NCBI GenBank assembly: GCA_937879965.1
Contig: CALFMP010000022.1
Location: 62,001-126,000, forward strand
Direction of reading: 5' to 3'
DNA: 64,000 nucleotides
Source of the DNA: QKMZ01 sp012965515
GTDB lineage: Bacteria > Cyanobacteriota > Vampirovibrionia > Obscuribacterales > Obscuribacteraceae
The position numbers and the translations under genes are program-made. Under the pieces are notes generated by a model. It was not told the origin of the DNA. It did not search any database and saw nothing but the letters and a program-made list of their open reading frames with translations. Position 1 is the stretch's first letter, and each line of letters opens with the position of its first letter. Of this stretch, positions 36,293 through 45,464 are shown piece after piece.

Positions 36293-36817
36293 ATGAAACA
36301 AATGCCATGCAAGGAATTGAAAACCCGGATTCTCGTCGTCATGGGTGTTTCCGGCTCCGGAAAAACAACCATTGGAAAAGCACTGGCTGAAGCGCTCGGC
36401 TGGTCTTTCATTGAAGGAGACCAGTTTCATTCAAAAGAAAACGTCGAAAAAATGGCAAACGGCGTTCCACTCACAGACGAAGACAGAGCCGCTTGGTTAG
36501 ACTCCTTACGAAAGGAGATTGAAAACCATCTCACTAGCGGAAATACAGCGGTTCTTGCATGTTCTGCATTAAAAGCCGATTACAGAGAAAAACTGAAAGT
36601 AGACAACCGAGTGCAGTTCGTCTTTCTGAACATTCCATTTGGAGTTGCAAAAGAAAGGGTATCGAATCGCAAGGGGCACTTCATGCCGGCCAGTCTTTTG
36701 AAGAGCCAATTCGAAACTTTGCAACAACCAGAAGGTGATGATTCAATCAATGTTGATGCACAACAAACACCTGATCTGATTGTGAAGGAAGTTGTAGCGA
36801 AGCTTCAAGCCGAATAG
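36293..36817 (+). CDS. gntK: Gluconokinase
   Basis: Phosphorylates D-gluconate to 6-phosphogluconate. 174 residues, normal length. P-loop MGVSGSGKTTIGKALAEALG, then the substrate region FIEGDQFHSKENVEKMANGV (GDxxH.xxN.xKM), LTDEDRAAWL, CSALKADYREKLK, and GHFMPASLLKSQFETL: the classic gluconokinase pattern. No gluconate permease or dehydratase adjoins it. Its stop is one base before the stop of the convergent permease gene. The first six codons are a short extension before the beta strand; the start was taken at 36293. Confidence 0.93.
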   Translation: MKQMPCKELKTRILVVMGVSGSGKTTIGKALAEALGWSFIEGDQFHSKENVEKMANGVPLTDEDRAAWLDSLRKEIENHLTSGNTAVLACSALKADYREKLKVDNRVQFVFLNIPFGVAKERVSNRKGHFMPASLLKSQFETLQQPEGDDSINVDAQQTPDLIVKEVVAKLQAE

Positions 36818-36818
36818 A

Positions 36819-38168
36819 TCAGGAAGACAGTTTTTCTTCGCCGGATTTAATTGGCAAAAAGAAGATCGTGATGATTCCAGGAATAGATGCGAGAAAACTG
36901 ACCAGGAAGAAATTGGGATAGCCAAGCCAGGTGGTCATGTATCCGCTGATGTAGCCAGGAACAATCAGTCCCAATGCCATGATTGCTGTGGCAATTGCAT
37001 AGTGAGCCGCCTTGTATTGCGGCTTTACTACTGAAAGGAGAAACACAGTGTATGCCGCTGTGCCCAGCCCGTATGAAAATTGCTCGAACGAATTGGCAAT
37101 ATAGATCCAGCTAAAGTCTTCAGGTTTGAAATAAGCAAGTGCCCAGTACAAGGGTATGGCAATACTTTGAATAAGAGCGGTCGGCATCAATACCTTTTTC
37201 AGTGTGAACTTAGCTACCAGATAACCGCCCAGCAATCCGCCTACCAAAAGAAAGATCGGACCAACCGTTCCATATATAAGCCCAACGTCTTGAGTGGAAA
37301 GAGCGAGTCCACCGTTTTCCTTCGCGTCAAGTAGAAAAGGCATTGTCATTTTCAGCATCAAAGCGTCGCCGAATCTGAATATAAATATGTACAGGCAGAT
37401 GACTGCAATTCGATCTTGGTCAATAAACGTCTTAAGCACACTGCCAAAGCGTTTCATTCCCTCAAGAAAATCCACTTTCTCTTTGGTTTCGCTCTGCGCT
37501 TTTTCTGAATCACCTACTTTCGGCAATATAAATAGATGGAGAATGCCGAAACACAGAAAAAGAACACAGCAAGTGCTAAATGCGGTTGCCCAACCGAAAG
37601 AATAATTGACTGTGCCGGAAGAAGCTGCGACAAAACCGGCTAGCATAACGAGCGGTCCCTGTCCGACTAAAACCGCAATTTTGTAGATTGCATTTCTCAC
37701 ACCTACATAGACCGCCTGCTGTTGCTTGTTTAAGACGTCCATGTAGTAACCGTCTATGGCAACATCTTGAGTAGCAGATGCCAGGGCAATCAAACCAAGT
37801 GCTCCGACAGAGAGTGCGACATTCTGAGGCAGAAAAGCAGAGCCTGCCAGTAGAGCACACATTGCCGAAAGCACCAATTGTGCTACCACTATCCAGCCCC
37901 GCCGTGTTCCATAAATATCAATGAGCGGCGCCCAGATGAACTTCAAGGTCCACGCAAAAGAGAGAACACTTGTTACGGCGCCGATGAATTCGTTGCTGGC
38001 ACCGAGATTTTTGTAGAAAACCACCGACATCATATTGACTATGGTGTACGGCAACCCTTCCATAAAATAGAGGGTGGGAATAAAAACGGAAGGAGGCACT
38101 TTGTGCGATGACAGCTCAGGCGCGGATGTTGCAGCCTGGCTTGATTGGGTTTCACTCTCAGTGGTCAT
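36819..38168 (-). CDS. MFS permease of the AmpG/PAT type
   Basis: 449 residues with about twelve spans. The diagnostic stretch is LASATQDVAIDGYYMDVL in the loop after span 4, shared with AmpG (muropeptide import) and acetyl-CoA/PAT transporters; the loop FIWAPLIDIYGTRRGWIV is an MFS loop-2 motif. A cytoplasmic N-tail rich in Ser/Glu precedes the first span. The natural substrate could be anhydro-muropeptides, which would fit peptidoglycan recycling, but no other recycling genes adjoin. Divergent from the S41-like gene, with their starts 26 bases apart. Confidence 0.82.
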   Translation of the reverse strand: MTTESETQSSQAATSAPELSSHKVPPSVFIPTLYFMEGLPYTIVNMMSVVFYKNLGASNEFIGAVTSVLSFAWTLKFIWAPLIDIYGTRRGWIVVAQLVLSAMCALLAGSAFLPQNVALSVGALGLIALASATQDVAIDGYYMDVLNKQQQAVYVGVRNAIYKIAVLVGQGPLVMLAGFVAASSGTVNYSFGWATAFSTCCVLFLCFGILHLFILPKVGDSEKAQSETKEKVDFLEGMKRFGSVLKTFIDQDRIAVICLYIFIFRFGDALMLKMTMPFLLDAKENGGLALSTQDVGLIYGTVGPIFLLVGGLLGGYLVAKFTLKKVLMPTALIQSIAIPLYWALAYFKPEDFSWIYIANSFEQFSYGLGTAAYTVFLLSVVKPQYKAAHYAIATAIMALGLIVPGYISGYMTTWLGYPNFFLVSFLASIPGIITIFFLPIKSGEEKLSS

Positions 38169-38194
38169 GCAAGGCTCAGGTGCGATCCGCTATT

Positions 38195-39553
38195 ATGAAA
38201 ACTCGTCAAGCGGTCCAAACGTCAAAAGAAGACTCGAGGAAAGATCATACGTTGCTGCCTGCAAATTACCATCGGAAAAACTTGAAATTTCTGAATATTC
38301 TTTCAATCGCTCTAATCTGCGCGCATTCTGTTCAGCCCGCAGCGGCGGAAACAATTACAAAAACACCGCCTGCCGATCCTCTAGCCAGGCTCGCGTGCAA
38401 CGCCAAGTTCAATGAGACTGTTTTAGCCGCTGTAGACAAATACGTAAGAAGATCCCTGTATTCAAAGGAATTGAGTACCAATGTCTGGCCGCAAGCTTTG
38501 GAAAAACAGAAAGCGAACATTTTGGCAGCAGGCAATTTGATCGAGCTATCAGCTGCAATCAACTCGGCAATCGACGAATTGAAGAGCAGTCACTGCCGCT
38601 TTCTCACTATCAACGACGACACATACTATTTCCTCGATTCGCTTTTTTCTCACAACAGCAAGAAAGGGTCCGCGAAGGGAGAGTGTGTTTTTCCTGGCTT
38701 TGTCACGGGTGGAGTAGGTTATGAGGCAGACAGGGTGCGTTTCGTTTTAAATGATTCACCTGCTGAAAAGGCTCATATTCAGGTTGGCGACAAGATTCTG
38801 GCGGTAAACGGCAGCAAATACATCGGCTTGGCGAACTTCTTTGATTTAGAAAACAAGCCCGTTCAAGTATCGCTCCTGCGCGCAAATGAGAATCTATCAG
38901 TTTTACTGAAAGTGCCAAAGAAGCAGATGTACGACTTGTACGTCGATGCAGTTACCAAAAGCGTCCGCAGATACAGTGTGGATGGAATGACACTTGGTTA
39001 TGTGCATTTGTGGTGCGGAGGAGCGGAAGCTCAAGAGGCGATGGCCAATGCTCTTTTTCAGCGGACTCTAATGGACTGCGATGGTTTGATTCTTGATCTC
39101 AGAGATGGATATGGTGCTTGCTCGCCGGATGCATTAGACCCTTTCTTTCGTCAAAAAGATGCGTATCCTGATTTTGAAACCATTAACAGAGAAGGAAAGA
39201 AGCGCTCCTCCTCTCTCATCTACAGCAAGCCCATGGTTGCCATCACCAATGGTGGCTCGCGAAGTGGGAAAGAACAATTAGCTTTTTCGCTGAAGAAAAC
39301 AAAACGGGCGCTGGTGATCGGTGATCGCACAGCCGGATATTTCCTGGCTGGTTCAGTGCAACCGATCAACGAAAAGAGTTTTCTCTATCTAGCTGTTCTC
39401 GACTGTTCGCTTTCCGGCGTCCGACTGGAAGGCACCGGCGTCGAGCCTGATATATGTGTCCAGAACGACAAAACAACGTCTGCAGACAATCAACTAGAGC
39501 GGGCCAAAATCGAGCTGGTCAAGCGTATCAAGGAAGCAAAGAGCTCTTCCTGA
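38195..39553 (+). CDS. S41-like peptidase with PDZ domain
   Basis: About 452 residues from the ATG at 38195; a frame opening at 38108 would overlap the divergent permease start. N-terminal signal (FLNILSIALICAHSVQPAAA). A PDZ domain (about 170-235: DSPAEKAHIQVGDKILAVNG) precedes the protease core: LDCDG-like MDCDGLILDLRDGYG, then TNGGSRSGKEQLAFSLKKTK, VIGDRTAGYF and GTGVEPDICV. Ser in GGSRSGKE is the likely nucleophile; the Lys seen in the FGKG loop of Tsp is absent (AGYF here), as in a subset of S41 relatives, so activity rests on inference. Exported processing or quality-control protease expected. Confidence 0.82.
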   Translation: MKTRQAVQTSKEDSRKDHTLLPANYHRKNLKFLNILSIALICAHSVQPAAAETITKTPPADPLARLACNAKFNETVLAAVDKYVRRSLYSKELSTNVWPQALEKQKANILAAGNLIELSAAINSAIDELKSSHCRFLTINDDTYYFLDSLFSHNSKKGSAKGECVFPGFVTGGVGYEADRVRFVLNDSPAEKAHIQVGDKILAVNGSKYIGLANFFDLENKPVQVSLLRANENLSVLLKVPKKQMYDLYVDAVTKSVRRYSVDGMTLGYVHLWCGGAEAQEAMANALFQRTLMDCDGLILDLRDGYGACSPDALDPFFRQKDAYPDFETINREGKKRSSSLIYSKPMVAITNGGSRSGKEQLAFSLKKTKRALVIGDRTAGYFLAGSVQPINEKSFLYLAVLDCSLSGVRLEGTGVEPDICVQNDKTTSADNQLERAKIELVKRIKEAKSSS

Positions 39554-39830
39554 TTGAACGATTGCAATCAACAAGTTCCTCACATTTCCCCCACATGAAA
39601 ACCATACACTGTAAGTCTGGCTGGGAATTTCAGGCGGCCGGAGGTGGGATAAGAATTGATAAGCAGCAATTAAACATTCCATAAATGCGCATTGCGCCTG
39701 CCAGAATATTGTGGGATTAACCGCAATGTTAACTTCACTTGCAGGTAATCGAACTCGTTGTTTTAGACACGGTGTTCTGACAAATGAGATCGAAGTCCCG
39801 CAAGACATCAGGCTTAGGAGGATTTTCAAG

Positions 39831-40685
39831 ATGAAATCACCGAGTGGCTCGCTATATGCTCGCTCGTTTCTTTCCGCGTTATCGATTGCTGCCTTAGCAA
39901 CTTCAGCTGGTCTTTCTGCACCATCAGCAGACCCTTCTGCGGAGGCTTTAAAGAACGCAGAGAACCTGATGAAAAAGGACAAGTATAAAGACGCACGCAG
40001 CAAGCTTGATGAAGCTATTAAGGCAAACGCAAACAATGCAAAGGCTTACGTCGATCGTTCGCTGGTGAATGATCGCCTGGGACGCTACAGCGCCGCTATC
40101 GAAGATGCCGGCAAAGCGATCCAATTAGATGCCAAATCTGCGTCCGCTTATGTGAATCGCGGATGGGCCTACAACAAAACAGGCAATTACAAAGCAGCTC
40201 TTGAGGATCTCAATCGGGCAATTGAACTCGATGGAAATATCGCCATGGCTTACGTCAATCGAGCACATGCGTACAACGGATTGAAACAGTATGACAAGGC
40301 AATTGCCGATGCCGACAAAGCAGCGCAAATGAAGTCTCCACACGCACGTGCATTAGCTTTGATCAACAAGTCTCACGCTCTGCACATGCAAGGCAATCAC
40401 AACGATGCTGCAGATGCTGCAACCCTGGCACTGCAGATCAATCCGAAGCTCTCAGCAGCCTACGTCAACAGAGGAAGATCATTAGCTAAGCAGGGGTATC
40501 ACGACAAAGCAGTCGATGATTTCTCGAAAGCCTTGAAGTACAACGGTAAATTGGCGCATGTCTACCATCATCGCGGACTGAGCTACAAAACTCTGGGCAA
40601 CGAAAAACAAGCGAAGAGCGACTCCGAAACAGCATCGAAGATGGGTTTCAAGCCTTCGTCCACAAAAGTCGCAGACCCCAGATAG
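39831..40685 (+). CDS. Secreted TPR protein
   Basis: 285 residues from the ATG at 39831, preceded by AGGAGG at 9 bases. Signal peptide (FLSALSIAALATSAGLSA). Then about six tetratricopeptide units with a recurring AYVNRG.AY...G.Y..A..D...A: AYVDRSLVNDRLGRYSAAIE, AYVNRGWAYNKTGNYKAALE, AYVNRAHAYNGLKQYDKAIA, LINKSHALHMQGNHNDAADA, AYVNRGRSLAKQGYHDKAVD, VYHHRGLSYKTLGNEKQAKS. Protein-binding scaffold outside the cytoplasm. The 12-residue-repeat gene follows 33 bases later and is probably co-transcribed. Confidence 0.88.
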   Translation: MKSPSGSLYARSFLSALSIAALATSAGLSAPSADPSAEALKNAENLMKKDKYKDARSKLDEAIKANANNAKAYVDRSLVNDRLGRYSAAIEDAGKAIQLDAKSASAYVNRGWAYNKTGNYKAALEDLNRAIELDGNIAMAYVNRAHAYNGLKQYDKAIADADKAAQMKSPHARALALINKSHALHMQGNHNDAADAATLALQINPKLSAAYVNRGRSLAKQGYHDKAVDDFSKALKYNGKLAHVYHHRGLSYKTLGNEKQAKSDSETASKMGFKPSSTKVADPR

Positions 40686-40718
40686 GCACAACAAGTTTTT
40701 CAAATTGAGGAAAAAGAG

Positions 40719-41126
40719 ATGTTGAAAGCAAATGAGTATCCGGCCTATGCATTTTCTGCAGCCGCCGCTCTTATCTTGACCTACAGCCCGTCCGCCAAAG
40801 CATTTGACAACAGCTTCGGTCAAACCACTCTTCCAGTTCACTCACCGGTGAAGATGACGCAACTCGAGTCGGAATCGGGCGGCGTATTTTTCGGCGGCGG
40901 GGAATCGGAGTCAGGTGGGGTCTACGGCGGCGAGCAAGAAACGGAATCGGGCGGACCCACCGACCAGGGGAATGAAACCGAAACGGGCGGCGCTCGCAAT
41001 GCCGGCTCTTCATCTGAAGCAGGTGGACCAGGAAACAGCGCAGCCGAAAGTGAATCGGGCGGCGCCAGCAACGCGGGCAACGAAAGCGAATCAGGTGGAC
41101 CTGGCGTAGAAATCAGAAACTACTAA
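40719..41126 (+). CDS. Secreted 12-residue tandem-repeat protein
   Basis: 135 residues. A signal peptide (AYAFSAAAALILTYSPSAKA) precedes a short linker and six full plus one partial copies of a 12-residue unit (residues 50-128) of the form E-S/T-E-S/T-G-G-x-x-N-x-G-N. The repeat is acidic, Gly/Ser-rich and certainly unstructured or beta-solenoid-like; the tail is VEIRNY. There is no enzyme motif. It may coat or link to the cell surface or bind cations. Closely follows the TPR gene, with an AGGAAAAAGAG ribosome site, and is ended by the terminator at 41168. Confidence 0.8.
   Translation: MLKANEYPAYAFSAAAALILTYSPSAKAFDNSFGQTTLPVHSPVKMTQLESESGGVFFGGGESESGGVYGGEQETESGGPTDQGNETETGGARNAGSSSEAGGPGNSAAESESGGASNAGNESESGGPGVEIRNY
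40866..41102 (+). repeat. 36-base tandem repeat coding for 12-residue units
   Basis: Six complete 36-base units and one of 21 bases. The invariant part encodes (E)SGG preceded by alternating Glu and Ser/Thr; the rest of each unit varies at third positions and in the linker. Units: ESESGGVFFGGG, ESESGGVYGGEQ, ETESGGPTDQGN, ETETGGARNAGS, SSEAGGPGNSAA, ESESGGASNAGN, then ESESGGP. Length variation between strains is likely. Confidence 0.85.
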
Positions 41127-41167
41127 GTCCTGATCAGGGTTTCTTTAGTCCTAATTACATGGAAGAC

Positions 41168-41198
41168 GGGAGGCTGGTGTTTTCAAGACCAGCCTCCC
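41168..41198 (+). terminator. Rho-independent terminator
   Basis: GGGAGGCTGGT (41168-41178) pairs perfectly with ACCAGCCTCCC (41188-41198), followed by AAATTTTAG, 41 bases past the repeat-protein stop and before the aconitase gene. Confidence 0.75.
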
Positions 41199-41297
41199 AA
41201 ATTTTAGAAATGCGCAATAACCCTAAATTTTGGGCGCTGGAGCCACTGTTTACAGTATGATCAATATATCCACATATTGAATGAAGAGGGCACGCCG

Positions 41298-43586
41298 ATG
41301 ACTGAACTTAGCGCCAACGACATCAAGAAGATCTACGAGTCATTGCCTGAGAAGCACAATGAGGCTCGCAAGCGCTTCGGACGCGGCTTGACCCTGGCGG
41401 AGAAGATTCTTACAGCTCACCTTGACCACTGGGATGGCAGTGAGAAACATCCCAAACGTGGGGAAAGTTATGCGCTTTTGCGTCCGGACCGTGTGGCCAT
41501 GCAAGACGCGACTGCCCAAATGGCAGTTTTGCAGTTCATGCAAGCCAAGCTGAAAACAGTAGCTGTGCCATCGACTATTCACTGCGACCACTTGATTCTA
41601 GCCAGAGTCGGCGCAGAGAAAGACATGGAGCAAGCGCTCAGCGAAAACAATGAAGTCTACAATTTCCTGCGCACGGCAGCTGAGAAGCACGGAATTGGTT
41701 TCTGGAAGCCAGGCTCGGGGATTATCCATCAGGTCGTTTTGGAAAATTACGCATTTCCCGGCGGCATGATGATCGGTACTGACTCGCATACTCCAAATGC
41801 CGGCGGACTAGGAATGATCGCTATCGGCGTAGGCGGCGCAGACGCAGTCGATGTCATGGCCGGTGAACCATGGGGTGTCAGATGGCCCAAGTTAATCGGT
41901 GTTCGCCTGACAGGTAAATTGAACGGCTGGACTGCACCCAAAGACGTAATTTTGAAACTGGCGGGTATTTTGACAGTAGCAGGCGGAACCGGCGCCATCA
42001 TTGAATACTTCGGACCCGGCACCGAGTCGATTAGCTGCACCGGAAAAGGCACCATCACGAATATGGGCGCAGAACTAGGTGCCACCACTTCGATTTTTCC
42101 ATTCGACGATCGCATGGCAAAGTATTTGCGCGCTACAAAGCGCGAAGACATTGCGGCGCTTGCCGAGCAGTACCGCGAGCATCTGGTAGCAGATCCGGAA
42201 GTTGAAAAAGACTACAAGAACTATTTCGATCAAATCGTTGAAATCGATCTCGACACTCTCGAACCATATGTGGTCGGACCTCATACTCCCGACTTGGCCA
42301 GACCGATCTCTGCGCTTGCCAAAGAAGTCGACGAGAAGGGTTATCCCGAGCACTTGAAATATGCATTGATCGGAAGTTGCACCAATTCTTCTTACGAAGA
42401 CATGGGCAGAGCCGCTCATGTGGCTAATCAAGCCGGTGAACACGGTGTCAAAGCGGACATCGGTTTTCTCATCTCACCTGGCTCCGAACAGATTTACAAA
42501 ACAATCGGACGCGATGGTCAATTGAAAACTTTGGAAACCATCGGCGGCACCGTTCTAGCAAATGCTTGTGGACCGTGCATCGGACAATGGAAGAGAGAAG
42601 ACATCACACCAGGTGAGAGAAACTCGATCATTACTTCTTTCAATAGAAATTTCCAAAAGAGAAATGATGGCAATGCGGAGACTCTCGCATTCATCGGCAG
42701 TCCGGAAATTGTGACGGCGCTGGCCTTATCCGGTTCGCTCAAGTTCAACCCCTTGACTGATACTTTGAAAGGCGCAGACGGCAAGGAATTCAAACTCAAT
42801 CCGCCGACTGCCCTGGAATTGCCTGAGCAAGGCTTCATTGCCGACGAAGACGGCTTTATCCCACCGGCAAAAGATGGAGACAAAGTTGTTGTCGATGTAA
42901 AACCCGATTCCCAAAGACTTCAGTTGCTTGAACCATTTGAAGCATGGGACGGCAAAGACTACGAGAATCTGCCGATCTTGATGAAAGCCCTGGGCAAGTG
43001 CACCACGGACCACATTTCTGCTGCTGGTCCATGGCTACGTTATAGAGGTCACCTCGACAAGATCAGCGACAACATGTTCAGTGGTGCAACCAATGCATTC
43101 ACTAATGATGTCGGCATCGGATTGGATGTTCTCAACGGAGAGAGAAAGGCATATCAAGCCGTTGCTCGCCACTACAAGTCGGAAGGACTGGGCTGGATTG
43201 CAGTCGGAGATCAAAACTACGGTGAAGGCTCCAGCCGCGAACATGCTGCCATGTCGCCGCGCTTCCTCAACTGCAAAGCGGTCGTAGTGAAGAGCTTCGC
43301 CCGTATTCACGAAACCAATTTGAAGAAGCAGGGCATCTTGCCGTTTACCTTCGCTAAGCCAGAAGATTACGACAAGATCGCTGAGACCGATCGAGTCAGC
43401 ATTGTCGACCTGTTGAAATTGGCTCCCGGAAAGAATGTAGAAATGAGGATCCGTCACGCTGACGGCAGCGAAGATAAGATCGAACTGAAACACACGATGA
43501 CTGAAGAACAGATCGGATGGTTCAAAGCCGGTTCGGCCCTCAACTTGATTCGCCAGCGTCGAGAAGGCGTCAGTTCAGCTAAATAA
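41298..43586 (+). CDS. acn: Aconitate hydratase, mitochondrial-type
   Basis: Citrate/isocitrate interconversion in the TCA cycle, with a labile 4Fe-4S cluster. About 762 residues from the ATG at 41298 (GAGG about 9 bases upstream; a TTG at 41277 is in frame). The sequence follows the mitochondrial rather than the AcnA/IRP type: RPDRVAMQDATAQMAVLQFM, VAVPSTIHCDHLI, NEVYNFLRTAAEKHGIGFWK, IGTDSHTPNAGGLGMIAIGV. Cluster cysteines are at 42378 (SCTNSSYED), 42567 and 42576 (NACGPCIGQW). A swivel C-terminal domain follows (GEGSSREHAA). Electrons from the next TCA steps enter at the succinate dehydrogenase 14 kb away. Confidence 0.95.
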   Translation: MTELSANDIKKIYESLPEKHNEARKRFGRGLTLAEKILTAHLDHWDGSEKHPKRGESYALLRPDRVAMQDATAQMAVLQFMQAKLKTVAVPSTIHCDHLILARVGAEKDMEQALSENNEVYNFLRTAAEKHGIGFWKPGSGIIHQVVLENYAFPGGMMIGTDSHTPNAGGLGMIAIGVGGADAVDVMAGEPWGVRWPKLIGVRLTGKLNGWTAPKDVILKLAGILTVAGGTGAIIEYFGPGTESISCTGKGTITNMGAELGATTSIFPFDDRMAKYLRATKREDIAALAEQYREHLVADPEVEKDYKNYFDQIVEIDLDTLEPYVVGPHTPDLARPISALAKEVDEKGYPEHLKYALIGSCTNSSYEDMGRAAHVANQAGEHGVKADIGFLISPGSEQIYKTIGRDGQLKTLETIGGTVLANACGPCIGQWKREDITPGERNSIITSFNRNFQKRNDGNAETLAFIGSPEIVTALALSGSLKFNPLTDTLKGADGKEFKLNPPTALELPEQGFIADEDGFIPPAKDGDKVVVDVKPDSQRLQLLEPFEAWDGKDYENLPILMKALGKCTTDHISAAGPWLRYRGHLDKISDNMFSGATNAFTNDVGIGLDVLNGERKAYQAVARHYKSEGLGWIAVGDQNYGEGSSREHAAMSPRFLNCKAVVVKSFARIHETNLKKQGILPFTFAKPEDYDKIAETDRVSIVDLLKLAPGKNVEMRIRHADGSEDKIELKHTMTEEQIGWFKAGSALNLIRQRREGVSSAK

Positions 43587-43598
43587 GCGGCTCTTTAC

Positions 43599-44438
43599 CT
43601 ACGAAAGACCGGAAAGAAATTCCATAATCGCCGACTGAAATTTGTCCGGCGCACTGATGGTGATATCGCTGTGCGCGCTCTCCGGTAGTTCCAACAAAAT
43701 CTTCTTGCCGACTGCTGTCTTGAACAGATGGTCTGCATGATCAAAGGCGATCACCGCATCATTCAAACCGTGAGCAATCAACACCGGCGGATGAGGTTGC
43801 TGTAAAACGGCTGTGTTGTTCAAAAATGACTGAGGGAAAAGAAAATCGGGATAGATCCGCAAAATCGGCAGCGACTCGCGCGCAATGCGTTCTAATGACG
43901 CAAAGCCGGATTGCAAAATCAGGGCCTTGGAGCGCCTAACTCTTGATATGTATCCGGCAACCGACGCGCCCAGTGATTCACCGTAGAGAATAATGTCTTC
44001 TTGCCTGGCGTTCTTGTGTGTGACAAGAAAATCATAGGCAGCCTCGCCGTCAAAGCAGATATCTGGAATATCCGGTTTTCCTTCGCTTTGCCCGTAACCT
44101 TGATAGTCGTAGATAAACACTGAAACACCGGCACGCAGCAAAAGACTAACCAGTTCCATCCGATTGGCGATATTGCCTGCATTGCCATGACTGACCAGCA
44201 TCCAGTCGTTGTTTCCTGGTTTTTCGTATACCCAACCGTGCAAACGATGTCCGCGACGCGATTGAAAATAGACATCCTCGCCCTGGATGCCTCCCAATAC
44301 CGGTGCGGCATCGATATCGTGCGGGTAAGGATCGGGATGAAACAGGAATTGCCGGTATAGGGGACGAGCCATGCGCGGCGCAAGCGCTACGTAAACGCCT
44401 ACCGCCAGCGAAATACCTGAAATAAACACCTGAAGCAA
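43599..44438 (-). CDS. Alpha/beta hydrolase, membrane-anchored
   Basis: About 280 residues from a TTG at 44438 with AGGGG close upstream (GTG at 44429 and longer frames to 44555 are alternatives; the longer one leaves no room for a divergent promoter). A hydrophobic N-terminal segment (VFISGISLAVGVYVALAP) anchors or exports it. Core motifs: MLVSHGNAGNIANRMEL (oxyanion hole), YDYQGYGQSEGKP, the nucleophile elbow YGESLGASVAGY, Asp in AHGLNDAVI and His in PESAHSD, so the Ser-Asp-His triad is complete. Resembles the BEM46/FrsA-like esterase family; substrate unknown. Confidence 0.85.
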   Translation of the reverse strand: MLQVFISGISLAVGVYVALAPRMARPLYRQFLFHPDPYPHDIDAAPVLGGIQGEDVYFQSRRGHRLHGWVYEKPGNNDWMLVSHGNAGNIANRMELVSLLLRAGVSVFIYDYQGYGQSEGKPDIPDICFDGEAAYDFLVTHKNARQEDIILYGESLGASVAGYISRVRRSKALILQSGFASLERIARESLPILRIYPDFLFPQSFLNNTAVLQQPHPPVLIAHGLNDAVIAFDHADHLFKTAVGKKILLELPESAHSDITISAPDKFQSAIMEFLSGLS

Positions 44439-44568
44439 TGACCCCTCGCAGGCTTTTCCTAATGTTAGCGTCTTTATACCCTGCTGTCTAAACCGTTTAG
44501 ACTGACAATGCTGCACGTGGAAAAATAGAAAAGAGATCCTGTCTGAGTCTTTCAATCAGGTGGCCCGG

Positions 44569-45339
44569 ATGGATTACAGTAAAATCGCCGGAAGTCCAAG
44601 AGCTGCTACCCTTCTGGGAATAGCCGCCTCTCATTTGTTTGTACTTTCCGCTCAATCTGCACAAGCCGAAGAGATGCTCTGCTTGTACCAGAGACATAAG
44701 GCTTTGGGTGACATCGAAGTGCAGCTCGCTGAAAAATTTGCCAAAGTTACTCAAAAAAATGGACTCACTTTTGTGATTGCCGGTCCAACTTGGGATGTTT
44801 CTGTCTTTCAGCCGCGCAAAAGGAAAATCGCCCGGCTCACTTACGCCAATTTCATCCGCAATGGTCCCAAGCACATCGAATATTTTGACGGCGCCACTGA
44901 TTGGCCTCTTGTAGTCGAGAAGAGTTCAACCGAGTACAAAGGGCTTCCAGCAAAGGCATATGCTCTGCCTTTCAAATCGAAGGACGGCAAAATTGTCTCT
45001 CTAAAGCAGGGCAAAGTTGGTTCGTACTACGTCAACACAACTTTCAAAGTCGATCCTCACATTCGCAATTTTCTTTTTCAAATGTTTCACCTGCAACCGG
45101 CCGACGGGATTCCGCTCAAGTATGTGAAACTCGGCAAGCCACACAGGTTTGGTCAAGATCTAGCCTACAATCGTTCGGAAGTTGTTGTCACCGCACTTGA
45201 TACCATGACCGCGAAGTCGAAACCGTTTCAACGAAATATTTTTGCCATTCCGGGCGGTTACAAAACGACGACCGAAAGTGACATCACTTTCGGCGACAAA
45301 ACCGACGACTTGCGCGAAATTATGGAAGACCTCAATTAA
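44569..45339 (+). CDS. Secreted protein of unknown function
   Basis: 256 residues from the ATG at 44569, preceded by AGGTGG at ideal spacing (a GTG at 44560 is in frame). Signal peptide (ATLLGIAASHLFVLSAQSAQ, then AEE). The mature part is beta-rich with basic patches: LTFVIAGPTWDVSVFQPRKR, YEYKGLPAKAY-like and GDKTDDLREIMEDLN at the end. It recalls periplasmic lipoprotein-sorting/LolA-like folds in general layout (outer-membrane carrier type proteins), but no motif proves this. Lies just before the kinase array; 125 bases separate them. Confidence 0.65.
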   Translation: MDYSKIAGSPRAATLLGIAASHLFVLSAQSAQAEEMLCLYQRHKALGDIEVQLAEKFAKVTQKNGLTFVIAGPTWDVSVFQPRKRKIARLTYANFIRNGPKHIEYFDGATDWPLVVEKSSTEYKGLPAKAYALPFKSKDGKIVSLKQGKVGSYYVNTTFKVDPHIRNFLFQMFHLQPADGIPLKYVKLGKPHRFGQDLAYNRSEVVVTALDTMTAKSKPFQRNIFAIPGGYKTTTESDITFGDKTDDLREIMEDLN

Positions 45340-45464
45340 GCAGTCGCCTTAATGACAACCAGTCAGGAAATTACCTTTCGGAATTAGGCGCTTATCGGAC
45401 ATAAGAGTATGTAATAAGCCTGATCCTTCGTGGAACAAGATATTGGACATCTCAACCTGCAGAA

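Noticed and set aside
40866..41102. CRISPR-like array
   Set aside because: The 36-base periodicity is in frame, codes for regular 12-residue units and has no spacer/repeat distinction.
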